Shown one piece after another: positions 10,257-19,774 of a stretch of 64,000 bases of DNA. The stretch is from Acidobacteriota bacterium. Lineage in GTDB: Bacteria > Acidobacteriota > Thermoanaerobaculia > Gp7-AA8. Each line of letters opens with the position of its first letter. The first letter of the stretch is position 1. Below the pieces are notes generated by a model. That model saw nothing but the letters and a program-made list of their open reading frames with translations, did not search any database and was not told where the DNA came from. The stretch covers positions 62,001-126,000 of the forward strand of contig JAJPHC010000002.1 in assembly GCA_021325515.1 (NCBI GenBank), read 5' to 3'. A program made the translations under genes and the position numbers.

Positions 10257-12190
10257 ACGGCGGTGCGTTTTCCCAGCAGGTATTTTTCCAGCTGTTCCGC
10301 GGCGAGCGGCGCGCTGTAGAGAAACCCCTGAATGCGATCGCAGCCCTGGCTGCGCAGAAACTCGAACTGCGCTTCGGTCTCCACACCTTCGGCCACGACG
10401 ACGAGGTCGAGACTGTGCGACATCGCGATGACCGCGCTCACGATCGCGGCATCGCTCTGCTCCGTGAGTACTTCGCGCACGAACATCTGATCGAGCTTGA
10501 GAGTGTCGATCGGAAAGCGCTTCAGATAGTTGAGCGATGAATAGCCGGTGCCAAAGTCGTCCATCGCGATGCGGACGCCGAGGCCCTTCAGCTCGCGCAG
10601 CGTGTAGATGGTGTTGTCGGAGTTCTGCATCGCGCTGCTCTCGGTGATCTCGAGCTCGAGGCATTCGGGAGGCAGCCCGCTCTCATCGAGCGCGCGGCGG
10701 ACCTGCCCCACGAGATCCGGCGCCTGAAACTGCCGCGCGGAGAGATTGACGGCGATCGTGATCGGATGATCGAGCCTGCGGTGCCACGCCCTGACCTGCT
10801 TGCAGGCGGTCCGCAGCACCCACTCGCCAATCGGAATGATGAGTCCCGACATCTCGGCGACGCTGATGAAATTCGCGGGCGAAAGAAGGCCGAGCTCCGG
10901 ATGCCGCCAGCGGATCAGTGCCTCCAGCCCGTCGATGGAGCGAGTCGCGACATTGACCAGCGGCTGATAGTAGAGGACGAGCTCCTTCTGACTCAGCGCC
11001 TTGCGCAGCATGGTCTCCAGCGCGAGCCGTTCGAGTGCGCGGGCGTTCATCGCCGGCGCGTAGAGCTGATAGTTGTCGCGTCCCTGATCCTTGGCTCGAT
11101 ACATCGCTGTATCGGCATTGCGCACCAGCGTCTCCGGGTCGGCGCCGTCGTTCGGATAGATGCTGACGCCAACGCTGGTGGTGACGAACAGCTCGCGATC
11201 GTTGATGAAGAAGGGAATCTTCAGCGTCTCGATGATCTTCTGCGCGATCTTCGCCGCGTCGTCGACGTTGTCGATGTTCGGGACGAGCAGCGTGAACTCG
11301 TCTCCGCCGAAGCGTGCGACCGTGTCGCCTTCGCGCACGCAGTGACGGATGCGGTCGGCGGCCTCCTTCAGGAGCTGGTCGCCGGTCGAGTGGCCGAGCG
11401 AATCGTTGATGTCCTTGAAGCGGTCGAGATCGAGGAAGAAGACCGCGAGGTGGCGTTCATTGCGCGCCGCCTGCGCGAGGCCGACGATCAGCCGGTCGAT
11501 GAAGAGCGGACGGTTCGGCAGCCCCGTGAGCGCATCGTGATAGGCGAGGTGCTCGATCTCGACCGTCGCCAGCTCCGCCGCCTCGCGCTCATCTTCGAGC
11601 AGGCAGGCGATCATGCCGACGCCCATCACCGTCTGCAGGAGAAAGTCGAGATAGCCGATGTAGGGCGAGACGCGAACCAGCGCGAGCGGAGCGATCGCCC
11701 CCGACATGAAGAAGGCGGCGCCGAGGACGAGGAAGCCGACGCCTTCGCGTTGCTTGCGCTTCTGCCAGAGGACGAGCGCCGTCAGCACGAACACGATCGC
11801 CGAGATCGCTTCGCGGACGCCGGGCGCGAGCCATGCGACCGCACCGGCCACTCCCAGCGCGATGAGAATGTTGCGCGCGTCGAGGAGGCGGACAGGGCGG
11901 CGCCGTACGAGCTCGAACACTCCGAAGCCGAACCACGCGATCAGCAGGCAGCCGGCCTCGCTGGAGATCACCATCAGCGGGATGCGCGCGGGGTGCGATT
12001 CCCCCAGCAGCATGGCGATTCCGCGCGCGAAGTGAAAGACCGCCGATGCCGCCCATCCCAGCGTCCAGTGGAAGAGATATTCCTTCCGGTACTGGCGATT
12101 GAAGGCGAGCAGGAGCACGGACATGACGACCGCGCCGACCGTCTGGGCGGAGAATGTTGCGGCGACCGACAGGTCGGGTGCGCTCATCAC
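10253..12190 (-). CDS. Membrane-anchored GGDEF/EAL protein
   Basis: N-terminal TM segments; AYHDALTGLPNRPLFIDRL...ARFGGDEFTLLV (GGDEF); YQPLVNVATRSIDGLEALIRW...MDDFGTGYSSL (EAL). Confidence 0.92.
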   Translation of the reverse strand: MMSAPDLSVAATFSAQTVGAVVMSVLLLAFNRQYRKEYLFHWTLGWAASAVFHFARGIAMLLGESHPARIPLMVISSEAGCLLIAWFGFGVFELVRRRPVRLLDARNILIALGVAGAVAWLAPGVREAISAIVFVLTALVLWQKRKQREGVGFLVLGAAFFMSGAIAPLALVRVSPYIGYLDFLLQTVMGVGMIACLLEDEREAAELATVEIEHLAYHDALTGLPNRPLFIDRLIVGLAQAARNERHLAVFFLDLDRFKDINDSLGHSTGDQLLKEAADRIRHCVREGDTVARFGGDEFTLLVPNIDNVDDAAKIAQKIIETLKIPFFINDRELFVTTSVGVSIYPNDGADPETLVRNADTAMYRAKDQGRDNYQLYAPAMNARALERLALETMLRKALSQKELVLYYQPLVNVATRSIDGLEALIRWRHPELGLLSPANFISVAEMSGLIIPIGEWVLRTACKQVRAWHRRLDHPITIAVNLSARQFQAPDLVGQVRRALDESGLPPECLELEITESSAMQNSDNTIYTLRELKGLGVRIAMDDFGTGYSSLNYLKRFPIDTLKLDQMFVREVLTEQSDAAIVSAVIAMSHSLDLVVVAEGVETEAQFEFLRSQGCDRIQGFLYSAPLAAEQLEKYLLGKRTAV

Positions 12191-13210
12191 TTAGGCGTCT
12201 GCGTAGACCGAAAGCAGACGCGCTGCAGCACGAGCATAGCCAAATTCGAGCGAACGGTGTGAGACGGAGTTACGGAGATCGCTTTTTCGGAGCAGCTCCG
12301 CCGCCTTCGCGGCGAGGGCTTCCGGAGTCGCGGCGGAGGCGATGTGATCGGCGCCGGTGAGCGCGGCGACGCCATCGATCGGATAGCTGGCGGCCGGAAC
12401 GCCGCACGCCATCGCCTCCAGAATGGCGCGATGTCCTTCGTCCGATCCCTTCTCCGTGAACAGCAGCAGATCCGCCGCGCGATAGTGCTCCGCAAGGTCA
12501 TCCTCGTGATAGCCGGCCCACGTCACGCGTGGTGCAACGCTTAGTTGGGATGCGAGCGCCTCCAGCGCGGGGCGATGAGGCCCGTGGCCGATGATCATCA
12601 GGCGCATGTTCCGATCGCAGGCCGCCAGCGTGCGCAGAATCTGCTCGAACCCGCGGTCCGCCGTCAGCTTGCCGATCGCCACGAGCAGGGTCGCCTCCGG
12701 CGGGATTCCATACGAAGCGCGGACGTTCTCTCCCTCGGGGTGGAACTGACGGTGATCGACCGGCGGCGGAGTGAATCGCGCGCCGGGAAGATCGAACGTG
12801 TCGTTGATCACGCAGCGGATCGGGGTCTTCGCCAGCAACGCGCGCGAGAATGGATCGGAGCGAAGCACACGGCGCGAGTGAAACGTGCGCGCGATGCGGA
12901 CGCCCTTCGGCGCGGCGAAGCGCGCCAGCCAGTGGTCGTACGTGAGATGCGCGTGCACGATGGTGATGCCGCGCTCGGTGACGAAGCGGCGAATCGCGCG
13001 GACGGTGCGGTGGAACGAGAGTGGGTTCTGCGCCTTCTCGATGAGCGCATGGGCGAAGTCGAGATGTCCGATCTTCTGCTCGAGCTTGTAGCCGCCGACG
13101 TAGGCGTAGTGCGCGTCGACTCCCGCCCCGCGCAGAGCTTCCACTTCGGCGAATGCAGGCGCAGCAGCGCCCGTCCAGCGATTCCCCGCTGCAAGATGGA
13201 GAACGTTCAT
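12191..13210 (-). CDS. Glycosyltransferase family 4 protein
   Basis: MNVLHLAAGNRWTGAAAPAFAEVEALRGAG...LVAIGKLTADRGFEQILRTLA...LLLFTEKGSDEGHRAILEAMACGVP. Confidence 0.85.
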   Translation of the reverse strand: MNVLHLAAGNRWTGAAAPAFAEVEALRGAGVDAHYAYVGGYKLEQKIGHLDFAHALIEKAQNPLSFHRTVRAIRRFVTERGITIVHAHLTYDHWLARFAAPKGVRIARTFHSRRVLRSDPFSRALLAKTPIRCVINDTFDLPGARFTPPPVDHRQFHPEGENVRASYGIPPEATLLVAIGKLTADRGFEQILRTLAACDRNMRLMIIGHGPHRPALEALASQLSVAPRVTWAGYHEDDLAEHYRAADLLLFTEKGSDEGHRAILEAMACGVPAASYPIDGVAALTGADHIASAATPEALAAKAAELLRKSDLRNSVSHRSLEFGYARAAARLLSVYADA

Positions 13211-13278
13211 CGCGGTGCAGCTTATCAAGCCAGGCAACGCCGGTTGCCTGTTGCCTGGTCTGTTATCATCCGCGCCCG

Positions 13279-13518
13279 ATGGCCATTGACACCGAACTGC
13301 TCGAGATCCTCGCCTGTCCGCTGTGCAAGCAGGAAGTGAAGCTCGTGCCGCTATCCGCGGCAAAGCAGACGCTCGTTCGCGACAAGTACCGCGAGAAGTT
13401 CCGCGGTGAGGAACCGGTCGTCGAGCAGGGGCTGCAGTGCGTGAAGTGCCACCGCGTTTATCCGGTCGTCAGCGATATCCCGGTCATGCTCGTCGAAGAA
13501 GCGTTCGACGAGGCGTGA
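13279..13518 (+). CDS. Trm112 family protein
   Basis: MAIDTELLEILACPLCKQEVKLVPL...GLQCVKCHRVYPVVSDIPVMLVEEA. Confidence 0.88.
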   Translation: MAIDTELLEILACPLCKQEVKLVPLSAAKQTLVRDKYREKFRGEEPVVEQGLQCVKCHRVYPVVSDIPVMLVEEAFDEA

Positions 13519-13519
13519 C

Positions 13520-14743
13520 GTGTCGCTTGCCGATCGCATCGGGTTTCCTCGCGGACTTCCCTTCGCACTCCGCCTCGCGCTCGGCTGCTATCTCCTCCAC
13601 GTCTTCTGCCAGGGAAAGATCGCGCTCGCCGAGAGCTTTGCCGGCCTGACGATCGTCTTTCTCTGGTGGGCGCTGCTGCTGAAGAAGCAGATCCGGCCCT
13701 CCTTCCACATCCTTCTGTACCCGCTCGCGCTGTACGGAATCGCTTCCACCGCCTCGGCGATCGCCGCGTCGCGATCGATCCACATCTACTTCGAGGGAAT
13801 GGTCTGGGTGAAGATGCTGACCTTTCCCATCGGGCTGATGTTCTTCCGCACGTTCCCGCGCGTGCGGAACATCGCGCTCTGGCTGCACATCCTGATGGGA
13901 ACGATCAGCGCGATCATCGGGCTCGTTCAATATTTCGGACTCGGCCGCCACGACCTCGAGCATCGCATCACCGGGCCGTCAACGCACGTGATGACGTTCT
14001 CCGGCCTGCTGCTTCCGGTGTCGCTGCTGCTCATCGTTCTGGCCTTTCACATCCGCAAGTGGTGGCTGATTCTCCCAGCGTCGATCGTGACCGTGACGCT
14101 GCTGCTCACGTTCACGCGCAGCATCTGGCTCGGCTGGATCTTCGGGCTTCTCGCCGTGCTGCTCTTCACGCGGCCGCGGATGATCGCCTGGGCCGTACCC
14201 GCGTTCATCCTCTTCGTGACGTTCATGCCCCTGCCGCTCTTCAGCCGGCTGATCTCGATCTTCGACGCGAAGCAGGAGTCGAATCTCGATCGGATTCGCA
14301 TGGCCGAGGCGGGCGTCGAGATCATCCGCGACTACCCGTTGCTGGGGGTCGGACCTGCGAATGTCAAGGAGATCTATCCGCTCTACCGGCGGCATGACGC
14401 GCCGCGCTTCCGGATCCCGCATCTCCACAACACGGTGCTGCAGCTATGGGCCGAGCGCGGGATCGTCGCGGTCATCGCCTACTTCCTGCTGCTGGGGCTG
14501 TTTCTTCGCGAGTGTTGGCGCGGATGGAACGGTCCTGCGCGCGCATTTGCGAGAGCGGGGGCGGCGATCGCGGTCGGGCTCGCCGTCGCCGGGCTCTTCG
14601 AGTTCAACTTCGGCGACACCGAAGTGTTTTACATCATGCTGGATCTGTTCGCCTTAACGGTGGCTGTGCTCGAGCGAGGCACGCCTGCTGACGAGGTCGT
14701 CCGGCTCGGTGCAGAACAGCATCTCGGGTTGTCCCCCGCCTGA
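13520..14743 (+). CDS. O-antigen ligase/polymerase family membrane protein
   Basis: Multi-TM; LLTFTRSIWLGWIFGLLAVLLF...MAEAGVEIIRDYPLLGVGPANVKEIYPLYR...HLHNTVLQLWAERGI. Confidence 0.85.
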   Translation: MSLADRIGFPRGLPFALRLALGCYLLHVFCQGKIALAESFAGLTIVFLWWALLLKKQIRPSFHILLYPLALYGIASTASAIAASRSIHIYFEGMVWVKMLTFPIGLMFFRTFPRVRNIALWLHILMGTISAIIGLVQYFGLGRHDLEHRITGPSTHVMTFSGLLLPVSLLLIVLAFHIRKWWLILPASIVTVTLLLTFTRSIWLGWIFGLLAVLLFTRPRMIAWAVPAFILFVTFMPLPLFSRLISIFDAKQESNLDRIRMAEAGVEIIRDYPLLGVGPANVKEIYPLYRRHDAPRFRIPHLHNTVLQLWAERGIVAVIAYFLLLGLFLRECWRGWNGPARAFARAGAAIAVGLAVAGLFEFNFGDTEVFYIMLDLFALTVAVLERGTPADEVVRLGAEQHLGLSPA

Positions 14744-14800
14744 CCGCCCGCGAAGGACGAGCGGAGAGCTTGTCCTACACGCAATTCCGGTGATTGTCGT

Positions 14801-15451
14801 ATGGTTCCCACAAACCGGGCCCGTAACCTTTTCGACATGCCGCCGTCCAAACAGCGAGAAACAGGGGAGATGAACCACCTGAGCGATCAGGAGCTGATGC
14901 GTATCGTTCAGGCGGGCGATCTCTCTCCCGCTTCGGAGATCTACGACCGCTACAGCGGCAGGATCTACAACTTCGCGTTCCGATTCCTCAAGAACGCCGA
15001 GGCGGCTGAGGATGCGGTGCAGGAAGTCTTCGTCAAGATGATCAAGTACGCGAACCAGTTCCATGGCGACGCAAAGTTGTCGACGTGGCTGTTCTCCATC
15101 ACGGCGAACTGGTGCCGCGACTACCTGCGTAAAGCGGACAACAAGTCGAAAGAAACAGAAGACGTTCTCATCTCGCTGCCGGCCCCGCTGGAACATGGTC
15201 CGGATCGGGCGCTCGAGCAGCGTGAGGACGAGTTGCGGGTGCAGCGGGCACTCCAGGCGCTGACGCCTGAGCAACGCGAGGCGATTCTCCTCTCGCGTTA
15301 CCAGGGGCTGTCCTACGCCGAGATCGCGCAGATTGCCGGATGCAGCGAAGGCGCGGTGAAGACGCGAGTCTTCCGCGCGATGGAAACGCTGAAGAAGGCG
15401 CTGACGACCGAAACCCGCGGAGGTGACCGATGGCTGAATGCAGTGCAATGA
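14801..15451 (+). CDS. ECF-type RNA polymerase sigma factor
   Basis: YDRYSGRIYNFAFRFLKNAEAAEDAVQEVFVKMIKYANQFHGDAKLSTWLFSITANWCRDYLRK...LTPEQREAILLSRYQGLSYAEIAQIAGCSEGAVKTRVFRAMETLK. Start may lie downstream (ATG 14837 or 14870). Confidence 0.92.
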   Translation: MVPTNRARNLFDMPPSKQRETGEMNHLSDQELMRIVQAGDLSPASEIYDRYSGRIYNFAFRFLKNAEAAEDAVQEVFVKMIKYANQFHGDAKLSTWLFSITANWCRDYLRKADNKSKETEDVLISLPAPLEHGPDRALEQREDELRVQRALQALTPEQREAILLSRYQGLSYAEIAQIAGCSEGAVKTRVFRAMETLKKALTTETRGGDRWLNAVQ

Positions 15452-16425
15452 GAGAGAGCTTTCCGCTGCTGCTGACCGAGTCGCTCGATGCGCGTTCGCG
15501 CGAGCTGACGCATCAGCACATCGAGAGTTGCAGCGAATGCGGCGCCGAGTGGCTGGCGACGAAAGAGACGTGGCGCCTGATGGAGGCGCTGCCCGAGCTC
15601 ACGCCGCCCCCGCGGATGCGCCAGCGTTTCCTCGCGGAGATCGGCGTCGAAGAGAAGCCGGTTGAATCGAACATCCTCTCCTTTCCGAAGCGAACCTGGG
15701 CCCGCTGGCTTTCGCAGGCCGCCGCCGTAGTGATCGTGGCGGGCGGCTCGTATCTCTACGGCCATCGCACGCAGCCGGTGAGGCTCGCCCCGCAGCAGGC
15801 GACGCTGAACAGCATTCAGCCGGTCTCGATCGCCGAGTCGCGCGTCGTGAAGTCGTCGGCGCTCAGCCCGAACATCGAAGGGCGTCCCGACATCGAGAAC
15901 GTACAGTTCATCGACACGAACCCCAATGACGACGAAGTGTCGTTGTCCTTCGACATCACGCAGCACATGACGGTGACCGGCAATCGTTCCGACAAGAGCA
16001 TGGTGCAGTTGATGGCGTACGTGATGCAGAACGAGGACAAGGCTCAGCCGTCGACCACGCGCGCCATCGACATCGTCAAGCAGACCTACGCGAACTCGCA
16101 TCAGCCGGAGCCGGAGATCGCCGGCGCCGTCGCCCGGGTGCTTCGCAACGACGAGCACGAAGGTGTGCGCATCAAGGCGGTCGACACGCTGAAGACGCTG
16201 CCGACGGCGACGAGCGAAACGCGCGAGGCGCTGATCGCCGCGCTGAAGAACGATCCGAATCCTGCGGTGCGCATCAAGGCAGTGGACGCACTCGCAAAGA
16301 TCGCCGCCAGCGGTCAGCTCGACCAGGCAGCAGTCGACACGCTCCGGCAGAAAGCGATGCAGGACGACGAGAACCTCTACGTTCGTACGAAGGCAGCGGA
16401 AGCTCTGAAAAAACTCAATCCTTGA
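15430..16425 (+). CDS. Zinc-finger anti-sigma factor with C-terminal HEAT repeats
   Basis: LDARSRELTHQHIESCSECGAEW (ZAS-like), one TM helix, then VRIKAVDTLKTLPTA.../AVRIKAVDALAKIA.../VRTKAAEALKKL repeats. Confidence 0.8.
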   Translation: MAECSAMRESFPLLLTESLDARSRELTHQHIESCSECGAEWLATKETWRLMEALPELTPPPRMRQRFLAEIGVEEKPVESNILSFPKRTWARWLSQAAAVVIVAGGSYLYGHRTQPVRLAPQQATLNSIQPVSIAESRVVKSSALSPNIEGRPDIENVQFIDTNPNDDEVSLSFDITQHMTVTGNRSDKSMVQLMAYVMQNEDKAQPSTTRAIDIVKQTYANSHQPEPEIAGAVARVLRNDEHEGVRIKAVDTLKTLPTATSETREALIAALKNDPNPAVRIKAVDALAKIAASGQLDQAAVDTLRQKAMQDDENLYVRTKAAEALKKLNP

Positions 16426-16432
16426 TCAGTCG

Positions 16433-17950
16433 ATGATGAATTCCTTTCTACGAACCGGCGGTCTGGCGGTCGCGCTCTTCGCGTGCGCGTCGCTGTTCGC
16501 CGCTACGCACACGGAGCGCTTCACGCGCGATTTCCCGCTGGGAATCGGCGGATCGCTCTGGATCGAGAATCCTGTCGGCGACGTCGAAGTGATCGGCGTC
16601 GAAGGCTCGACGCTATCCGTGTCCGTTACGAAGAATGTCAACGCACCCGATGCAACCTCTCTCGGCGAAGGCCGCGAGCAGACGCAGGTCTACATGGGCG
16701 GCGACGGCAAAGCCTTCGTCGTGCGCACCGTCGTCGGCGCCCCGCCGGGAGCGAAGTGGAAGAGCAACGTCAGCTACTCCATCCGCGTGCCGCGCGTCGC
16801 GCAGGTGCACATCGTCGCCGCGGTCGGCGAGCGCATTCGCGTGGCCGGCATTTCGAGCGCCGTCACCGTCAAGAATTTCTCCGCCGACATCACGCTCGAG
16901 AACATCGCCGGTGCCGTGACCGTCGATACGACGAACGGGGACATTCACTTCATCACCGATGCGCGCCCCGCGGCCGCCGTTCAGCTCTCGACGATCAACG
17001 GCGGTATCGAAGTGCAGGTGAATCCCGATTCGAATCTCGACTGGATCGCGCAGTCGATCTCCGGCGACGTCCGGACGAACTTTCCGGTGAAGGGCCGCTT
17101 CTCCGGCAACGGATTCCGCGGCCTCGTCAACGGCATCGGCGGTCCGACGATCGCCACGACGGCCGTGATGGGCAACATCTTCATGCTCAAGCGCGGCGGG
17201 CGCCAGGATGAGATCAAGTCGCTGCGCGCCGTCATCGAGAACAGCGGCGGTCCGACGATCTTCAAGAAGACCGCGATCGAAACGCCGCTGGTGCAGGGCA
17301 ATTTCATCTATCCCGCCTCGGCCGACATCGTCAGCTTCAACATCGGTGAGATCCGCGGCTTTGCCAACATCGCCACTGCTGCCGGTCAGGTGAATCTCGG
17401 CACGGTCATGGGCGACGTCACCGTACGCTCAGGCGGCGGCCCGTTTGACTTCGGCGCGGTCTTCGGCGTCATCAACGCGCACACCGACGCCGGTGAAGTG
17501 AATGTCGGCAACGCGTACAAGGGCGGCGAGATCTCCACGAGCGGCGGCACGCTGCAGGTCACGTTCTCCGGCGGGCCGCTCACGCTGCAGAACGGCGGAG
17601 GAGACATCGTCGTCCGGCATGCGGCGTCGTCCGTTTCGGCCGAGACGCGCTCCGGCGATCTGTCGATCACTCTCGACCCGAACTCGCGCAGCCAGCGCAT
17701 CACCGCGAAGACGACGAAAGGAAACGTGTTTCTGGCGGTCGGGCAGCGCTTCGGTGCAGATGTCGAGGCGACCGTGCTGACGTCGAACGACGAAGCGAAC
17801 CCGATCCATGCGGACTTCAACGGCCTGACGATCAAGCGCGATCAGTTCAACGGCAAGACCCGCATCCGCGCGACGGGAAAGATCGGCGGCGGCGGCGAGA
17901 AGGTCGAGCTCTACTCCGAAGAAGGGGAGATCCGGATCACGCAACGGTAG
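16433..17950 (+). CDS. Secreted DUF4097-type beta-helix protein
   Basis: Signal peptide; repeated DITLENIAGAVTVDTTNGDIHF / NVGNAYKGGEISTSGGTLQVTFSGGPL pattern. Confidence 0.75.
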   Translation: MMNSFLRTGGLAVALFACASLFAATHTERFTRDFPLGIGGSLWIENPVGDVEVIGVEGSTLSVSVTKNVNAPDATSLGEGREQTQVYMGGDGKAFVVRTVVGAPPGAKWKSNVSYSIRVPRVAQVHIVAAVGERIRVAGISSAVTVKNFSADITLENIAGAVTVDTTNGDIHFITDARPAAAVQLSTINGGIEVQVNPDSNLDWIAQSISGDVRTNFPVKGRFSGNGFRGLVNGIGGPTIATTAVMGNIFMLKRGGRQDEIKSLRAVIENSGGPTIFKKTAIETPLVQGNFIYPASADIVSFNIGEIRGFANIATAAGQVNLGTVMGDVTVRSGGGPFDFGAVFGVINAHTDAGEVNVGNAYKGGEISTSGGTLQVTFSGGPLTLQNGGGDIVVRHAASSVSAETRSGDLSITLDPNSRSQRITAKTTKGNVFLAVGQRFGADVEATVLTSNDEANPIHADFNGLTIKRDQFNGKTRIRATGKIGGGGEKVELYSEEGEIRITQR

Positions 17951-17998
17951 ACCTGCTTCTTGGGTGGCGCCCGGTGTTGGCAGATAGGATTCGCCCTG

Positions 17999-18033
17999 CG
18001 CCTTGGTTGATCCTTCGCTTCGCTCAGGATGAC
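17999..18033. repeat. Dispersed palindromic repeat (TGATCCTTCGCTTCGCTCAGGATGAC family)
   Basis: cgccttggttgatccttcgcttcgctcaggatgacg; related copies at 46968, 47145 and 55966. Confidence 0.8.
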
Positions 18034-18039
18034 GTGGGG

Positions 18040-18918
18040 CTACCAACCCTTCGCTTTCATCCACGACGCGATCGCTTCATTGAGCGCCTGCGGTTTTTCC
18101 AGCATCAGGAAGTGGTCTGCATCGTCGACGGTGACGTAGCGCAGATCGCGCGCCATGGCGCGTACCGCTTCGACGTATTTCGCGCTCCAGAACGGCGAGG
18201 CCGCGTTCACCACGAGCAGCGGAATCGTGATCCTGTCGCTCTTCCAGATCGCAGGGTCGTACATCCCTTCCATCGAGCTGACGATCACCTGTTGCGGCGT
18301 GCGTGTCGCGGCGTTGCGGAGGTCTTCACGCAGCGCGGGACTCGCCTTCTCCATCATCGCGTCGAACATCGCGGCGAGGTTTTTCTGATACTCGTTGCCG
18401 CGCATCGGCGCGATGACTTTCTCGACGGCCTCCGGCGGCATGTTCATGACCAGCGCACCTTCGACGGCGACCAGTCCCCGGACGCGTGTCGGATAGAGAC
18501 GATCGAGCTCGCGGATCACCGGCGTTCCCATGCTGTGCCCGACGAGAATCGCGCGATTCACTCCGGCGTCGTCCATCGCCGCGCGGACTGCGCGCGCGAA
18601 GAACTTCATCGTGTATTTCACGTTGTCCGGTTTGTCGCTTCCGCCGTAGCCGGGAAGATCGACGACCAGCAGACGCGCGCGCGGCGCGAAGTAGGAGACC
18701 TGTTCGCGCCAGACGCCCATCTCGCCGCCGAGGCCGTGAACGAACACGAGAGTATTGCGGCCGCGGCCGAGGAGCTTGTAGTGGACGCGGATGCCATTGA
18801 AGCTTGCGTAGCGCGAAGGAGCGGCGGCGAGCTCGGGACCCGCGTCGATTGCCTGGAGAGGGAGGGCGAAAAGAAGGAGGACCGCGACAAGGAGGAGATG
18901 CTTTTCTCTTGTCAGCAT
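18040..18918 (-). CDS. Alpha/beta hydrolase, secreted
   Basis: Signal peptide MLTREKHLLLVAVLLLFALPLQA; FVHGLGGEMGVW, LVGHSMGTPV, DADHFLMLEKP. Confidence 0.88.
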   Translation of the reverse strand: MLTREKHLLLVAVLLLFALPLQAIDAGPELAAAPSRYASFNGIRVHYKLLGRGRNTLVFVHGLGGEMGVWREQVSYFAPRARLLVVDLPGYGGSDKPDNVKYTMKFFARAVRAAMDDAGVNRAILVGHSMGTPVIRELDRLYPTRVRGLVAVEGALVMNMPPEAVEKVIAPMRGNEYQKNLAAMFDAMMEKASPALREDLRNAATRTPQQVIVSSMEGMYDPAIWKSDRITIPLLVVNAASPFWSAKYVEAVRAMARDLRYVTVDDADHFLMLEKPQALNEAIASWMKAKGW

Positions 18919-18973
18919 TGCGCGAGTGTAGCGGAAGCAACTACGATTCGCGCCCGCGACATCAGGAGGATCC

Positions 18974-19774
18974 ATGAAGAAGCTGATCACGATCGCCATC
19001 CTTGCCGCAGCGATCGGCTGCGCACCGAAGGAGAGCACCACCACCACATCGGAAACCACGTCCACCACCGCAACGGCCGCGACGCAAACGGTCGGTACGG
19101 CACCGCAGAGCGACACCGCCGCAACCGCGGCTACCGCCACGACGGCGACCACCGCCACGACAGCCACGACAACGACCGGAACCGCGACCACCACGGCGCC
19201 GCCGGCCTCTGACAAGAAAGCCGTGGAGAAGGAGAAAAAAGTGTCCAGCAATCCCTACGAAGGAAAGATCGCCGAGATCCACACGGAGAAGGGTGAGATC
19301 GACATCCGCTTCTTCCCCGACGTCGCTCCGAATCACGTCAAGAACTTCATCGATCTCGCGAACAAGGGTTTCTACAACGGGATCCGCTTCCATCGCGTCA
19401 TCGCCGGCTTCATGATCCAGGGCGGCGATCCGAACACGATCTCCGGTCCTCCGTCGACCTGGGGCACGGGCGGTTCTCCGAACAAGCTGAAGGCCGAGTT
19501 CAACAGCGTGCACCACGCGCGCGGCATCGTCTCCGCGGCGCGGACGAATGATCCGAACAGCGCCTCCTCCCAGTTCTTCATCTGTGTGGCCGACGCCGGC
19601 TTCCTCGATCGCCAGTACACCGTCTTCGGCGCGGTGACGAAAGGCATGGACGTTGCGGACAAGATCGTCGAGGCGGCGAAGGGGCAGGAGCTCCCGTCGA
19701 ATCCGGTGAGGATCGAGAAAGTCGTGATTCGCGACGCGAAGACGCCGGAGGAGAAGGCGCCGACACCGAAATGA
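18974..19774 (+). CDS. Cyclophilin-type peptidyl-prolyl cis-trans isomerase, lipoprotein with Thr/Ala-rich linker
   Basis: MKKLITIAILAAAIGCAPKE lipobox; GIRFHRVIAGFMIQGGDP; AARTNDPNSASSQFFICVAD. Confidence 0.92.
   Translation: MKKLITIAILAAAIGCAPKESTTTTSETTSTTATAATQTVGTAPQSDTAATAATATTATTATTATTTTGTATTTAPPASDKKAVEKEKKVSSNPYEGKIAEIHTEKGEIDIRFFPDVAPNHVKNFIDLANKGFYNGIRFHRVIAGFMIQGGDPNTISGPPSTWGTGGSPNKLKAEFNSVHHARGIVSAARTNDPNSASSQFFICVADAGFLDRQYTVFGAVTKGMDVADKIVEAAKGQELPSNPVRIEKVVIRDAKTPEEKAPTPK

Noticed and set aside
10766-12262. 498-aa plus-strand ORF opposite the GGDEF/EAL gene
   Set aside because: Antisense shadow; the minus strand carries intact GGDEF and EAL motifs.
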